Positions 26,198 through 35,008 of a stretch of 64,000 nucleotides of DNA are shown piece by piece. The DNA lies in contig NZ_JADJTF010000001.1 in assembly GCF_016711335.1 (NCBI RefSeq), positions 1,178,001-1,242,000 of the forward strand. The letters are read 5' to 3'. Position 1 is the first letter of the stretch, and every line of letters starts with the position of its first letter. The stretch comes from Thiofilum sp. (lineage in GTDB: Bacteria; Pseudomonadota; Gammaproteobacteria; Thiotrichales; Thiotrichaceae). Position numbers and translations under genes: made by a program. The notes under the pieces are model-generated. The model searched no databases. It was not told the DNA's origin and saw nothing but the letters and a program-made list of their open reading frames with translations.

Positions 26198-27337
26198 ATG
26201 CTCCAACCCGGTGCAACCATTGGTATGCTTGGTGGCGGTCAATTGGGCCGTATGTTTACTATTGCTGCTCGTACTCTCGGCTATCGCGTTATAGTGCTAG
26301 AGCCTGATCCACAAAGCCCAGCCGGACAATTAGCCGATCAACATATTCAAGCCGCCTATGATGATGCTCAAGCTTTGCAGCACTTAGGGCAAGCGTGCGA
26401 TGTGATTACCACGGAGTTTGAAAATATCCCCGCTCAAACCCTAAAGCTATTAAGTACTTATTGTCCTGTACATCCCAGTGCCGAGGCAGTACAAGTCGCT
26501 CAAGATCGGATTGTGGAAAAAACCTTTGTGCGTTCCTGTGGGTTATCTCCCGTGCCTTTTATTCCAGTGCGTTCCCTAGCCGACTTGCAACAGGCAGAGA
26601 CACAGATTCAATTTCCCGCTATTTTAAAAACCGCACGTTTAGGTTATGACGGTAAGGGACAAATTACGGTTAACTCTATACCAGAGGCGGAAGCAGCATT
26701 TAAGCAATTAAACCAAGTCGATTGTGTGTTAGAGCAACGCGTAGAGTTAGAGCGGGAAATTTCAGTAGTACTGGGGCGCAATCAACACGGTGAAGTGCAC
26801 TGTTTTCCAGTCGCGGAGAATGAGCATCGCAAGGGTATTTTGCATCAAACCACTGTACCTGCACGAATTAGTGCCGAATTAGAGCAACAAGCTAAACAAG
26901 CAGCGACCACTATCGCTACGCAACTTAATTTTATCGGGGTTATGGCTGTAGAGTTTTTTGTCACTAAGTCAGGTGAATTACTCGTAAATGAAATGGCACC
27001 ACGTACTCATAATAGCGGGCACTATACCTTAGATGCATGTGTGACTTCGCAATTTGAGCAGCAAGTGAGAATGGTGTGTGATTTACCTTTTGGTGCTACG
27101 CGCTTAGTGTCTCCGGTGGTAATGATTAATTTACTCGGTGATTTATGGCCTGAAGGTGGTCAACCCGATTGGCTACAAGTCTTTAATGAGCCTGAAACTA
27201 AATTACATTTATATGGCAAGGCTTCAGCGCGTAAGGGACGTAAAATGGGACATTATTGTACCCTAGCAGCGACGGCTGATGAGGCAAGTATTAAAGCTAA
27301 TGCGATTTTCCAACAATTAGAGCGAGTATCTGAGTAA
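26198..27337 (+). CDS. purK: N5-carboxyaminoimidazole ribonucleotide synthase
   Basis: A 379-residue ATP-grasp enzyme making N5-CAIR from AIR, bicarbonate and ATP, the substrate of PurE. N-terminal GMLGGGQLGRM, the ATP-grasp segment FPAILKTARLGYDGKGQ and the catalytic NEMAPRTHNSGHYT are clear. Its stop overlaps the start of the following methyltransferase by one base (TAATG), so the two are coupled. Confidence 0.96.
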   Translation: MLQPGATIGMLGGGQLGRMFTIAARTLGYRVIVLEPDPQSPAGQLADQHIQAAYDDAQALQHLGQACDVITTEFENIPAQTLKLLSTYCPVHPSAEAVQVAQDRIVEKTFVRSCGLSPVPFIPVRSLADLQQAETQIQFPAILKTARLGYDGKGQITVNSIPEAEAAFKQLNQVDCVLEQRVELEREISVVLGRNQHGEVHCFPVAENEHRKGILHQTTVPARISAELEQQAKQAATTIATQLNFIGVMAVEFFVTKSGELLVNEMAPRTHNSGHYTLDACVTSQFEQQVRMVCDLPFGATRLVSPVVMINLLGDLWPEGGQPDWLQVFNEPETKLHLYGKASARKGRKMGHYCTLAATADEASIKANAIFQQLERVSE

Positions 27338-27933
27338 TGGCTACCACTAAAGAGTATTTAAATGAAATTCGCCAAGATATTCGCTTTGAAGCCGAACTCT
27401 GTGGTCATCCGCTCAAGTTTTTAAGCACTTGGGGTATTTTTTCTCCGCGTGAGATTGATTCCGGCACGGATTTATTATTGAAGTATTTAAAAGTGAATCC
27501 GAGCGACCATTGTTTTGATTTAGGGTGTGGGTATGGGCCGATTGGTTTAGCCATGGCTAAAATGGCTCCTCAAGGGCAAGTCTTAATGGTCGATAAGGAT
27601 TTTATGGCGGTGGAGTATAGCAATAAAAATGCCCAACTCAATAAAATCACTAATGCTAAAGCGATATTAAGTAATGGTTTTCAGCACATACCCGCCGATT
27701 CTAAATTTGATGTGGTCGTATCTAATGTTCCGGCTAAAGTGGGTAAAGAAATGATGACCATTATGCTCTATGATGCCTTGCATTTTATGAAACCCGGTGG
27801 GCGTATTTATCTAGTGACTATCAATGGCTTACGTGATTATATGAAGCGTAATTTACAAGAAGTCTTTGGTAATTATGACAAGCTTAAACAGGGCAAAGAC
27901 TATACCGTATCTTATGCTGAGAAGTTGAAATAA
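27337..27933 (+). CDS. Class I SAM-dependent methyltransferase (RsmC/MTS-like)
   Basis: A 198-residue single-domain methyltransferase. The SAM-binding motif is FDLGCGYGPIGLAMAK, followed by an acidic strand end (VLMVDKDFMAVEYSNKNA) and a motif IV region VVSNVPAKVG. In rRNA guanine methyltransferases this motif is NPPF; the variant NVPA leaves the target uncertain. It resembles the C-terminal half of RsmC. It is translationally coupled to purK. Confidence 0.82.
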   Translation: MATTKEYLNEIRQDIRFEAELCGHPLKFLSTWGIFSPREIDSGTDLLLKYLKVNPSDHCFDLGCGYGPIGLAMAKMAPQGQVLMVDKDFMAVEYSNKNAQLNKITNAKAILSNGFQHIPADSKFDVVVSNVPAKVGKEMMTIMLYDALHFMKPGGRIYLVTINGLRDYMKRNLQEVFGNYDKLKQGKDYTVSYAEKLK

Positions 27934-27935
27934 TC

Positions 27936-28262
27936 ATGCTGGCTTGGTTAGTGATGATTAGCGTTGTGGTTCTAGTGTTTAGTGCAGTGCTATCTAGAGT
28001 AACGGCTAACCAAGTTTATCGTTATGTAGAAAAACACTATTCTGAGCTTTGGCAAACTATTAATACTCCGACTACGCCTGCTCAGCATTCACCTTTTTTC
28101 TCTAAGCGCGGCGCTTTTATTTTAAAGCACGAATATAAAAAACTAGCAGACCCCATTTTAAATAAAAAAGCCTTTTTCGCACTGATTAGTTTTCAATTGA
28201 TGTTAGGTTCATTAATTATTCTTATATTATCAGCGTTGAGTTATGAGTTTCTAGAGGGTTAA
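27936..28262 (+). CDS. Small inner-membrane protein, two membrane segments
   Basis: A 108-residue protein with hydrophobic segments at about 3-22 and 84-103 and a polar, Lys-rich middle. Size and hairpin layout recall UspB, but sequence similarity is too weak to claim it. It starts 2 bases after the methyltransferase stop and closes the purEK unit. The stop lies inside a perfect palindrome. Confidence 0.6.
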   Translation: MLAWLVMISVVVLVFSAVLSRVTANQVYRYVEKHYSELWQTINTPTTPAQHSPFFSKRGAFILKHEYKKLADPILNKKAFFALISFQLMLGSLIILILSALSYEFLEG

Positions 28263-28278
28263 GTCCTAGGACTTAACC
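28257..28278. repeat. 22-base perfect palindrome between convergent genes
   Basis: Arms GGTTAAGTCCT and AGGACTTAACC meet with no spacer and overlap the stop codon at 28260-28262. As RNA the hairpin would have a tight loop and no T-run, so it is either a weak bidirectional terminator or a protein-binding site. Confidence 0.6.
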
Positions 28279-28286
28279 TGATCCAC

Positions 28287-28967
28287 TCAGGACATTAAAC
28301 GTTCTACATTAGCGACTTTTTCGCCTAAATTAAGATCCAGATCAAAGAAATCTACTTTTCCGGTTTCCAATGAGTATTCAGCACTGACTACTAATAAGCC
28401 TTCATTAGCAATTAGATGTTCTAGAATAGCCGATCCATGCCTTAAGTGACTGGTGGCTGTACGAATATTGGCGCGTACTGCGTGTTTAATGAGTGCTTCA
28501 GGGTCGTCATTGAGAGGAGTATCCATTAAAGTGGCAACAGCGGGGGCAATACGCTGCACAATAGACATGAGATTGCTGGAGGGTGAGCGTTGTTTATTAC
28601 GCAATTCTTCAATAGTGGCATTGACCGCACCGCAATTCGTATGCCCCATGACTACGACTAGGCGGGTGTTATAGCGTGTTGCAGCGTATTCAATACTACC
28701 AATTTGCGAAGGTGCTACGATATTACCCGCTACCCGAATCACAAATAAGGAACCAAACCCCTGATCAAATACCATTTCAGCGGGTACGCGTGAGTCAGAG
28801 CAGCCTAATATAATGGCAAAAGGATTTTGACCTTTAGCGAGTTCGCCGCGCTGAGCATGGCTTAATAACACATCCAGACTACGCACATTACTGGCAAAAC
28901 GGTCATTGCCTTCTTTTAAACGTTGTAATGCATCTAAACCCGTTAAATTTCTCGGTTGATCTGACAT
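28287..28967 (-). CDS. can: Beta-class carbonic anhydrase
   Basis: A 226-residue zinc enzyme interconverting CO2 and bicarbonate. Zinc ligands C56 (LGCSDSRVPAE, with the D58-R60 dyad), H109 and C112 (GHTNCGAV) are all present. There is no signal peptide, so it is cytoplasmic. It would supply bicarbonate for carboxylases, including PurK nearby, and for autotrophic growth if the host fixes CO2. Confidence 0.93.
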   Translation of the reverse strand: MSDQPRNLTGLDALQRLKEGNDRFASNVRSLDVLLSHAQRGELAKGQNPFAIILGCSDSRVPAEMVFDQGFGSLFVIRVAGNIVAPSQIGSIEYAATRYNTRLVVVMGHTNCGAVNATIEELRNKQRSPSSNLMSIVQRIAPAVATLMDTPLNDDPEALIKHAVRANIRTATSHLRHGSAILEHLIANEGLLVVSAEYSLETGKVDFFDLDLNLGEKVANVERLMS

Positions 28968-29099
28968 ATCTTAGCTTCCTAACGAATTAATGACTCTCTC
29001 CACTCTTAAAGAGATATTGCCAAGAAAGCCAAGTTTTGGCTACCCGCCTTTTAAGATTTCCAACCAGTACTGCTTAGTCCAAATTAAAACCTAAGTAAT

Positions 29100-29150
29100 G
29101 AGGCGCTACCTATGAAGGGATGCGCTGTAGGAGACGGTGAGGTGCTACCT
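29100..29150. repeat. Pair of 12-base direct repeats upstream of mbnP
   Basis: GAGGCGCTACCT at 29100-29111 and GAGGTGCTACCT at 29139-29150 differ at one base and are 39 bases apart, close to four helical turns. That spacing suits a regulator binding the same DNA face, but function is unproven. Confidence 0.4.
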
Positions 29151-29176
29151 GTTGTGGGACAGTAGCTCTAGTGTAG

Positions 29177-29194
29177 TTGTGTGTAATCACACAA
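29177..29194. promoter_or_regulatory. CRP/FNR-like inverted repeat upstream of mbnP
   Basis: TTGTGTG and CACACAA flank TAAT, a perfect 7-base inverted repeat. The inner TGTGT-N6-ACACA resembles the TGTGA-N6-TCACA site of CRP-family regulators, with an altered fifth base. It lies about 130 bases before the mbnP start. Confidence 0.4.
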
Positions 29195-29323
29195 AACTGT
29201 GTGGTTTAAACGATAGCGATTACTAAATTTATTTCTAACTATTTGAAATAATTAAAGTTAGCTTGGGCATGGTCTTTGCTAAGGCTATAAGCATGAATTA
29301 TTAGTCAAGTTGCGGAGGCATCC

Positions 29324-30247
29324 ATGTCCAATTTTAATGTCCCTATTCTAGCGGTATTAGTAGCTAGTGCTTTATCTTTAAGTGCTTGTGGTGGTGGGGG
29401 TGGTTCGGGCGATACCCCTACTGTCAATCTCACCATCCCCTTTCAAGCGGTTGCTAATGGAGTAAGTGTTAATTGCGCGGCTACCTTACCCACGCTAGGT
29501 AATACGGGTGATAGTGGTAAGGTCAGTGACTTTGCTTTTTATGTACATGGTGTCAAATTAAAAACGAATATAGGTGAGACGATTGATGTGACGCTCACTG
29601 ATAATAATTTCCAAGACCCTCAATACGGTGTCGCCCTCCTCGATTTCCAAGATAAAACGGATGCTTGCCAAGGCGCTACTAAGCCAATTAATACCTCAAT
29701 AGCAGGCTCCGCTAAAGTGGACTTATCTAGAGTCAATGGTATTGAATTTATTGTGGGCGTACCTGCCGCCGCCAATCATCATAATGCTAGCACTTCACGC
29801 GCTCCCTATAACCGCGCAGGTCTCATGTGGTCGTGGCAATCGGGACATAAATTCATGCGTCTTGATGTAAATCCTAGCCAAAAGGTGACTAAGGCAGATT
29901 TGACTCAGGTATCAACCTTTAATTTCCACTTAGGCTCAACGGGTTGCACCGGCGATCCCACTACAGGGCAGGTAGTCAGTTGTACTGCACCCAATCGTAA
30001 AACTATTAGCCTAACTACTGATTTTTCAGCGAATAGCACTACTAATACCACCAGCAAAATTGTATTGGATTACGGCAAACTGATTGCAGGCGTGAATATT
30101 AACCTTGAAACAGGCGGTGCTGTAGGTTGTATGTCAGGTACAACCGATCCAGAATGCCCCACTATGTTTAGTAATCTAGGCATGGCACATCCTTTACAAG
30201 CGGGTGCGGCGGCTAGCCAGCAAGTATTTAGTGTCAGTAATCAATAA
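29324..30247 (+). CDS. mbnP: MbnP-family copper-associated lipoprotein (metallo-mystery pair)
   Basis: A 307-residue secreted protein with lipobox LSAC followed by a Gly-rich linker. The mature part has several Cys (VNCAAT, DACQG, STGCTGD, VVSCTAP, VGCMSG) and the family motif MWSWQSGHKFMRLD. In Methylosinus MbnP, a Trp is oxidised to kynurenine by its diheme partner MbnH and contributes to copper binding. The partner gene follows after 15 bases, as is standard. It is probably an envelope protein handling Cu(I). Confidence 0.9.
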   Translation: MSNFNVPILAVLVASALSLSACGGGGGSGDTPTVNLTIPFQAVANGVSVNCAATLPTLGNTGDSGKVSDFAFYVHGVKLKTNIGETIDVTLTDNNFQDPQYGVALLDFQDKTDACQGATKPINTSIAGSAKVDLSRVNGIEFIVGVPAAANHHNASTSRAPYNRAGLMWSWQSGHKFMRLDVNPSQKVTKADLTQVSTFNFHLGSTGCTGDPTTGQVVSCTAPNRKTISLTTDFSANSTTNTTSKIVLDYGKLIAGVNINLETGGAVGCMSGTTDPECPTMFSNLGMAHPLQAGAAASQQVFSVSNQ

Positions 30248-30262
30248 AAACTAGCAAAGGTG

Positions 30263-31456
30263 ATGCTCGTGCAAGTGCTTAAAACTCAGTTATCACGGCT
30301 AGTGATAGGTATAGGGTTAGGTCTTTTGATAGGTTGTGGGGGCGGAGCGGGTAGTAGTGGTACAACTATCCAAGACCCTAACCGTGATAACCAAACCTTT
30401 AAGTGGGATATTCCCACGAAATATCCTTTGCCTGTAGTACCCGCTACTAATCCTATGACTGAGGAAAAGTTTCAGCTAGGGCGTCACCTGTTTTATGACC
30501 AGCGTTTATCCGGTAATGGCACACAAGCTTGTGCCTCTTGTCATCATCAGGATAAAGCCTTTTCGGATGGTCTAGTACGCCCCTTAGGGTCTACTGGAGA
30601 AATGCACCCGCGTCACTCACAAGCCTTAGTCAATACGGCTTATAACGCCTCCGTCAATTGGGGCAATCCCACCACAGTGATTTTAGAGCAACAACCCGCG
30701 ATACCTTTATTTGGTGAGTTTCCAGTTGAGCTAGGCATTAATGACGGTAATAAAGAACAAGTATTACAACGTCTTAAAAATGAGCCACGCTATAGCGCCC
30801 TGTTCTCAGCCGCATTTCCCGCACAAGCTGATTCGGTTAATTTCGATAATATTATTAAAGCCTTAGCCAGCTTTGTACGGGGCTTGAGTAGTTTTAATAG
30901 CGCCTTTGATAGCTTTGAAAATGGTAATGCCTTTGCCATTTCAGAAGAGGCTAAACGTGGGCGTGATTTATTCTTTGATGAGCGTACTGAGTGCTTCCAT
31001 TGTCATGATGGTTTTAATTTTTCGCTCTCTTCCTATGACAGTTCGCAGCAATTTGCTGATACCGCCTTTTTTAATAATGGTTTGTATAGCATCGGCAATA
31101 CGGGCGCTTATCCTGAGGGGGGTGAGGGTATTTTTGAAATTACCGGACGCCCAGAAGACATGGGACGGTTTCGCCCACCGACTTTGCGCAATATTGCTTT
31201 GACCGCGCCTTATATGCACGACGGTAGCATTGCCACCTTAGAGGAGGTGGTGCGGCATTATAATGCAGGGGGGCGCAATATTACTTCGGGTCCTTATGCC
31301 GGAGATGGGCGAGCTAATCCTTATAAAAGCAGCTTTGTACGTCCGATGGGGTTGAGTGAGGCAGAAATTAAAGCCTTAGTTGCCTTTTTAACAACCTTGA
31401 CCGATCAAGATTTCATTACCAATCCGCGCTATGCCAATCCTTGGGGGAGCAACTAA
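30263..31456 (+). CDS. mbnH: MbnH-family diheme cytochrome c peroxidase-like enzyme
   Basis: A 397-residue periplasmic or lipid-anchored diheme protein of the CcpA/MauG superfamily. A lipobox-like LIGC ends the signal. Heme sites are CASCH (C90, C93, H94) and CFHCH (C244, C247, H248). A MauG-like C-terminal segment includes APYMHDGSIATLEEVVRHYNAGG. MbnH enzymes oxidise a Trp of MbnP rather than act as simple peroxidases. The start is uncertain among GTG 30260, ATG 30263 and internal GTGs. Its stop overlaps the next start (TAATG). Confidence 0.9.
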   Translation: MLVQVLKTQLSRLVIGIGLGLLIGCGGGAGSSGTTIQDPNRDNQTFKWDIPTKYPLPVVPATNPMTEEKFQLGRHLFYDQRLSGNGTQACASCHHQDKAFSDGLVRPLGSTGEMHPRHSQALVNTAYNASVNWGNPTTVILEQQPAIPLFGEFPVELGINDGNKEQVLQRLKNEPRYSALFSAAFPAQADSVNFDNIIKALASFVRGLSSFNSAFDSFENGNAFAISEEAKRGRDLFFDERTECFHCHDGFNFSLSSYDSSQQFADTAFFNNGLYSIGNTGAYPEGGEGIFEITGRPEDMGRFRPPTLRNIALTAPYMHDGSIATLEEVVRHYNAGGRNITSGPYAGDGRANPYKSSFVRPMGLSEAEIKALVAFLTTLTDQDFITNPRYANPWGSN

Positions 31457-32676
31457 TGCAACGCTTAATGAGCCTAATGTTATGTGCTCTGCCTTGTCTG
31501 CCTTGTCTGGCTTGGGCGCATGAGGGTGAAGATCATAGTCAAGGTATGCAAAACACTAGCACCCCAAAGTTGAGTATCGGAGCTTCAGCGCATCTCACCA
31601 CTAACTCTAAAGATGCTGCTGAAACGGATGGTTTGTGGCGCATTCCGGGGGCCTTAATGGGTGGACATGCTACCCCGATTGAAAAAGGTGAGTATGTCAA
31701 TCATGCCTCCGTGTGGGGCAAATACGTTTTTAACCCTAAATGGGACATACAAGCAGCCATTGCTACTCACGATGCTCAGTTTAGTGACCTCAGTGCCGAA
31801 TTAGAGCAACTACAAATCAATTTTCGCCCCACGAATCAGCTACAAATCCAAGCCGGGCGTATGAGTACCGCGTTAGCGCCGAGCCTTAGCCATCATTCCG
31901 AGGTCAGTTTTACCGAAGCCTCTTTAATGACGGATACCTTGTTTGGACGACATGTACAGGATGAAGGCATTAGGGTGCAAGCTCAGCCTATTAAAGGTTT
32001 AACGGTCGGAGTTGAGGCGTGGCGCGGTGATTTTTATCCTGCCACTAAAGGTGAAGGCGCACAGGATATATTTGTACAGTTTAACCGCCAATGGGATGCA
32101 TGGGATGTGAAGTTAGGCGCATGGAGTATGCAGGCACATGCAGTATTGCGTGGTGATGATCGGTATACGGGTGATCACGGTCATTCTCATGGTTCGGGAG
32201 GCGGAACCATTCCGGTTGATATACGTTTTACGGGTAAAACTAAACTCAATGGTCTATGGGCAGATCTAGGACGGATTAGCAATAAAGGCTCTAAAACGGG
32301 TGTGCAGTATGAGGTGGTACAATCGCGTAGCAAGGGTGAATTATTCGACCCCACCCGTAAAGCAGATTATAGTAATGATTATACTAGCTATACCATAACC
32401 CCTTATTATGATTATAAAAAGTTGCAATTTGCTTATCGTTTTGAGCGTATGGATGTCAAAAATACCGTATCGGGTAGTGGCGCTGCGATTATTGCACAAG
32501 AAGCTAATTTATTAACGAGTCGCAGCCCTAAACGTGAAACTGTACAAGTGACATGGCGCATGAAACCTCATTTAAGTACCGTACTAGCTTATACCCGTGA
32601 TAAGACCTTAAGTGATAAGAGCAATAATCGTACTACGATCAGCTTGCAGTGGAGTGATACCTTATATCAGCGCTGA
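31456..32676 (+). CDS. Presumed outer-membrane porin-like protein coupled to mbnPH
   Basis: A 406-residue protein with a signal peptide (MQRLMSLMLCALPCLPCLAWA) and a mature N-terminus starting HEGEDHSQG. The rest alternates polar and hydrophobic residues in short strands (WDIQAAIATHDAQF, FRPTNQLQIQAGRMSTALAP), as in beta-barrels, and a central loop is His-rich (DHGHSHGSGGG). The start at ATG 31456 overlaps the mbnH stop by one base and has GGGGGAG upstream. Many mbnPH loci carry a TonB receptor or other outer-membrane gene; this one is probably the metal or metallophore port. No exact family recognised. Confidence 0.7.
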   Translation: MQRLMSLMLCALPCLPCLAWAHEGEDHSQGMQNTSTPKLSIGASAHLTTNSKDAAETDGLWRIPGALMGGHATPIEKGEYVNHASVWGKYVFNPKWDIQAAIATHDAQFSDLSAELEQLQINFRPTNQLQIQAGRMSTALAPSLSHHSEVSFTEASLMTDTLFGRHVQDEGIRVQAQPIKGLTVGVEAWRGDFYPATKGEGAQDIFVQFNRQWDAWDVKLGAWSMQAHAVLRGDDRYTGDHGHSHGSGGGTIPVDIRFTGKTKLNGLWADLGRISNKGSKTGVQYEVVQSRSKGELFDPTRKADYSNDYTSYTITPYYDYKKLQFAYRFERMDVKNTVSGSGAAIIAQEANLLTSRSPKRETVQVTWRMKPHLSTVLAYTRDKTLSDKSNNRTTISLQWSDTLYQR

Positions 32677-32844
32677 TTCCTAAGAAACATCAGAGTAGCA
32701 AAGTGGTTGAAAAGTCTTTTTCAGTTGTGCAATTACCAAGCGCTGTAGTGTTTAGTTTTGGCGTGTTTGAATTAAATAGCTTAGCATACCCATCCCTATT
32801 AGTGTTTTATTAGGTGTTGAGCCTAGTGATGTAAGGAGTGGGAC

Positions 32845-33444
32845 GTGAGCGAACAGGGAACGACGCTATTTGATTTTTTGCGCCATGGACAGGTGGCTAC
32901 TACTGGCTTATTTAGCTCGTCTAAAGAGGAACCCTTAGGCTCGATTGGTTGGAAACAATTAAATCATATGACCCAAGATCAACAATGGGATGCGATTGTG
33001 ACCTCGCCGAGTCGACGCTGCTATGATTTTGCGCGTTATTTAGCACAACGTTTAGATTGTGAATTGACACTCGCTGAAGGTTTGGATGAATTAAATTTTG
33101 GAGCTTGGGTGGGTTTGACTCCAGAGCAAATCTGGGAACGTGATCCTGATTTATTGCAATATTGGTATCAGCAACCTTTGCGTTTTAGTGCACCCCAAGG
33201 GGAGTCTATGGATCGTTTTGTACAACGGGTGCGTAATGATTGGGATGCGCTACGTGCTACCTATCAAGGGGGGCGGGTGCTGATTTTGACCCATGCGACG
33301 GCGATTCGGGTAATTTTGGCGGATGTATTACAAATCCCCTATGTAAAAACCTTAAGAATTCATATTGATTACGCTACTGTGACGCGTGTTCTAGTACATG
33401 CAGACGGTGAAATGCAGTTCATGGCACACGGTCAAAAACCCTAA
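32845..33444 (+). CDS. Histidine phosphatase superfamily protein (PhoE/CobC-like)
   Basis: A 199-residue protein with the RHG motif (DFLRHGQ, phosphohistidine His), the partner Arg region VTSPSRRCYDFA, the acid residue in GLDELNFGAWVG and a second His in LTHATAIRV. That is the branch-1 phosphoglycerate mutase-like phosphatase layout, close to alpha-ribazole phosphatase. It starts with GTG 32845, preceded by TAAGGAG. No cobalamin gene is adjacent, so the substrate is open. Confidence 0.85.
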   Translation: MSEQGTTLFDFLRHGQVATTGLFSSSKEEPLGSIGWKQLNHMTQDQQWDAIVTSPSRRCYDFARYLAQRLDCELTLAEGLDELNFGAWVGLTPEQIWERDPDLLQYWYQQPLRFSAPQGESMDRFVQRVRNDWDALRATYQGGRVLILTHATAIRVILADVLQIPYVKTLRIHIDYATVTRVLVHADGEMQFMAHGQKP

Positions 33445-33576
33445 TCTAATAAACCGTTGTAGGTTATTTGCTGCTATAATTGGCATCGGGCTAGCAATAA
33501 TGGATCATAAATAGCTCAGCACCTTTCAAGCTGGTGCAACTCGTTAATTATAAAGTCTTAGATTCGAGTAACTATT

Positions 33577-34074
33577 ATGAAATATTGTCCTCACTGTGCT
33601 TATCCTTTAGCACCTCGTTCAATTAATGGTTTAGAGCGTATCGCTTGTTCTCGCTGCTCCTTCATTCATTGGGGTAATCCTGTGCCTGCGGTCGCGGGTG
33701 TAGTCGAATATAATGGCAAAATACTATTAGTGCGCAATGCCAAATGGCCAGCAGGTAGTTTCTCTTTAGTCACGGGCTATTTAGAGCGTGATGAAACCCC
33801 TGAACAAGGCATTGTGCGTGAAATCCAAGAAGAGCTAGGCTTAGATGCTAGTATTCGTGGCTTTATTGGACACTATTCGTTTTTTGCCATGAATGCCTTG
33901 ATTTTAGCGTTTCATTTGGAGGCAGAAGGAACATTAGAGCTGAATGATGAAATTGCTGAGGTGACTGAGGTAAGAGCAGATTTGGTGTATAGACAAAACT
34001 TTCCTGATGCACCGTTTGCTGCCCAAGTCGTCCGTGACTGGTATCAGCAACAAAATTGGCGGCGAGTGGCTTAA
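33577..34074 (+). CDS. NUDIX hydrolase with N-terminal zinc ribbon
   Basis: A 165-residue pyrophosphohydrolase. The zinc ribbon uses CPHC and CSRC in the first 30 residues. The Nudix box is GYLERDETPEQGIVREIQEELG, matching G-x5-E-x7-REUxEExG. It looks like a short NudC relative without the N-terminal NADH-binding domain and could act on NADH or ADP-ribose-type substrates. Its end overlaps the convergent cpdA stop by 4 bases. Confidence 0.88.
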   Translation: MKYCPHCAYPLAPRSINGLERIACSRCSFIHWGNPVPAVAGVVEYNGKILLVRNAKWPAGSFSLVTGYLERDETPEQGIVREIQEELGLDASIRGFIGHYSFFAMNALILAFHLEAEGTLELNDEIAEVTEVRADLVYRQNFPDAPFAAQVVRDWYQQQNWRRVA

Positions 34075-34868
34075 GATCGCAAATAATGTACGCGAGTACT
34101 GATAGAGCCATTAGGATGCAGTTGTAGGGTACGCCATGCGGGGGTAGCGTGATCAATCGCAATCGTGGGGTTGAGTGGTTTGAGCTGTACGCTAGTCGCT
34201 GGTGTGCCATATACCGCTACTGCACGTCCTGAAGGGTAATGATAGTGAGCATTAAACTCTTGATGAATATGACCATGTAGTACCGCTTGAATGCAGGGAT
34301 AGTGCTCTACCCACTGCCAAAAATAGTTCGCGTTTTGTAGCCCCATACCATCCATCCAAGCACTATGAATCACCATAGGATGATGATGCATGACCAGTAG
34401 GGCAAATTCATTAGCGGGAATAGTGTTGAGGTATGCTGAGAGCTGTTGATATTGTTCAGCACTTAAATGACCATCCGGTTTATGAGCGCGACTGGTATCT
34501 AGCATTAAAATATGCCAGACCCCATATTGCACCAAGGCAGGAGACCAGAAGCGTGATTCTAAATAAGTATGAGCGAGTGATACGGTATCATGATTACCCG
34601 GAATCGTATGAATGGGCAGAGGAAAGCGCTTCAAACGTTCATTGAGTAATTGATAGGTAGCAGGTACTTCTTGTTGGGCTAAATCACCACTCATTAACAG
34701 CGCATCATAATCAGCATAATGAGTACTTAAATAGTTCAGTACTTGTTGCAATTGGAGATTAGGATAAAGTAGCGGCTCTTTACACCACTCTAAAGCACTA
34801 CTATCACTGGCATAACAATGCGTATCAGTGATTTGGATTAATTGGACAAGGCGTGAGGCAATCATCAT
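34071..34868 (-). CDS. cpdA: 3',5'-cyclic-AMP phosphodiesterase-like metallophosphoesterase
   Basis: A 265-residue calcineurin-like phosphoesterase with metal-binding motifs in order: QITDTHCYA, MSGDLAQQ, IPGNHDTV, VMHHHP and LHGHIHQE. The set and length match CpdA (class III cAMP phosphodiesterase), which lowers cAMP and tempers CRP activity. The position beside a NUDIX gene resembles the gammaproteobacterial nudF-cpdA neighbourhood. The cAMP specificity is inferred. Confidence 0.85.
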   Translation of the reverse strand: MMIASRLVQLIQITDTHCYASDSSALEWCKEPLLYPNLQLQQVLNYLSTHYADYDALLMSGDLAQQEVPATYQLLNERLKRFPLPIHTIPGNHDTVSLAHTYLESRFWSPALVQYGVWHILMLDTSRAHKPDGHLSAEQYQQLSAYLNTIPANEFALLVMHHHPMVIHSAWMDGMGLQNANYFWQWVEHYPCIQAVLHGHIHQEFNAHYHYPSGRAVAVYGTPATSVQLKPLNPTIAIDHATPAWRTLQLHPNGSISTRVHYLRS

Positions 34869-35008
34869 TCAAGTATCTCTTAGGATATTATGCTTGTTAT
34901 AAAGCGTTTTTTAGTAAGTTGCAGTGATTTTCGCTACTGTATTGTGGCAAATTTACGCGTTTGCAGCGAACAAATAGTGTAAAGGCACTTGTTTAGTAGG
35001 TGAAACTC

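Larger units (their letters stand above)
28968..29323. other. 356-base upstream region of the mbnP operon
   Basis: Probably holds the promoters of the carbonic anhydrase (minus) and mbnP (plus). It shows a hairpin AGCCAA/TTGGCT near 29027-29041, two near-identical 12-base direct repeats (29100 and 29139) and an inverted repeat at 29177-29194. A 17-codon frame, 29112-29165, begins after GAGG but is probably chance. Confidence 0.5.

Noticed and set aside
29112..29165. 17-codon frame MKGCAVGDGEVLPVVGQ with GAGG 8 bases upstream
   Set aside because: Could be a leader peptide, but the GAGG belongs to a direct repeat and there is no attenuator after it; too short to support.
33475..33497. TGGCAT...TAGCA resembling a sigma-54 promoter before the NUDIX gene
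   Set aside because: The -12 element lacks the conserved GC and the spacing is only approximate.
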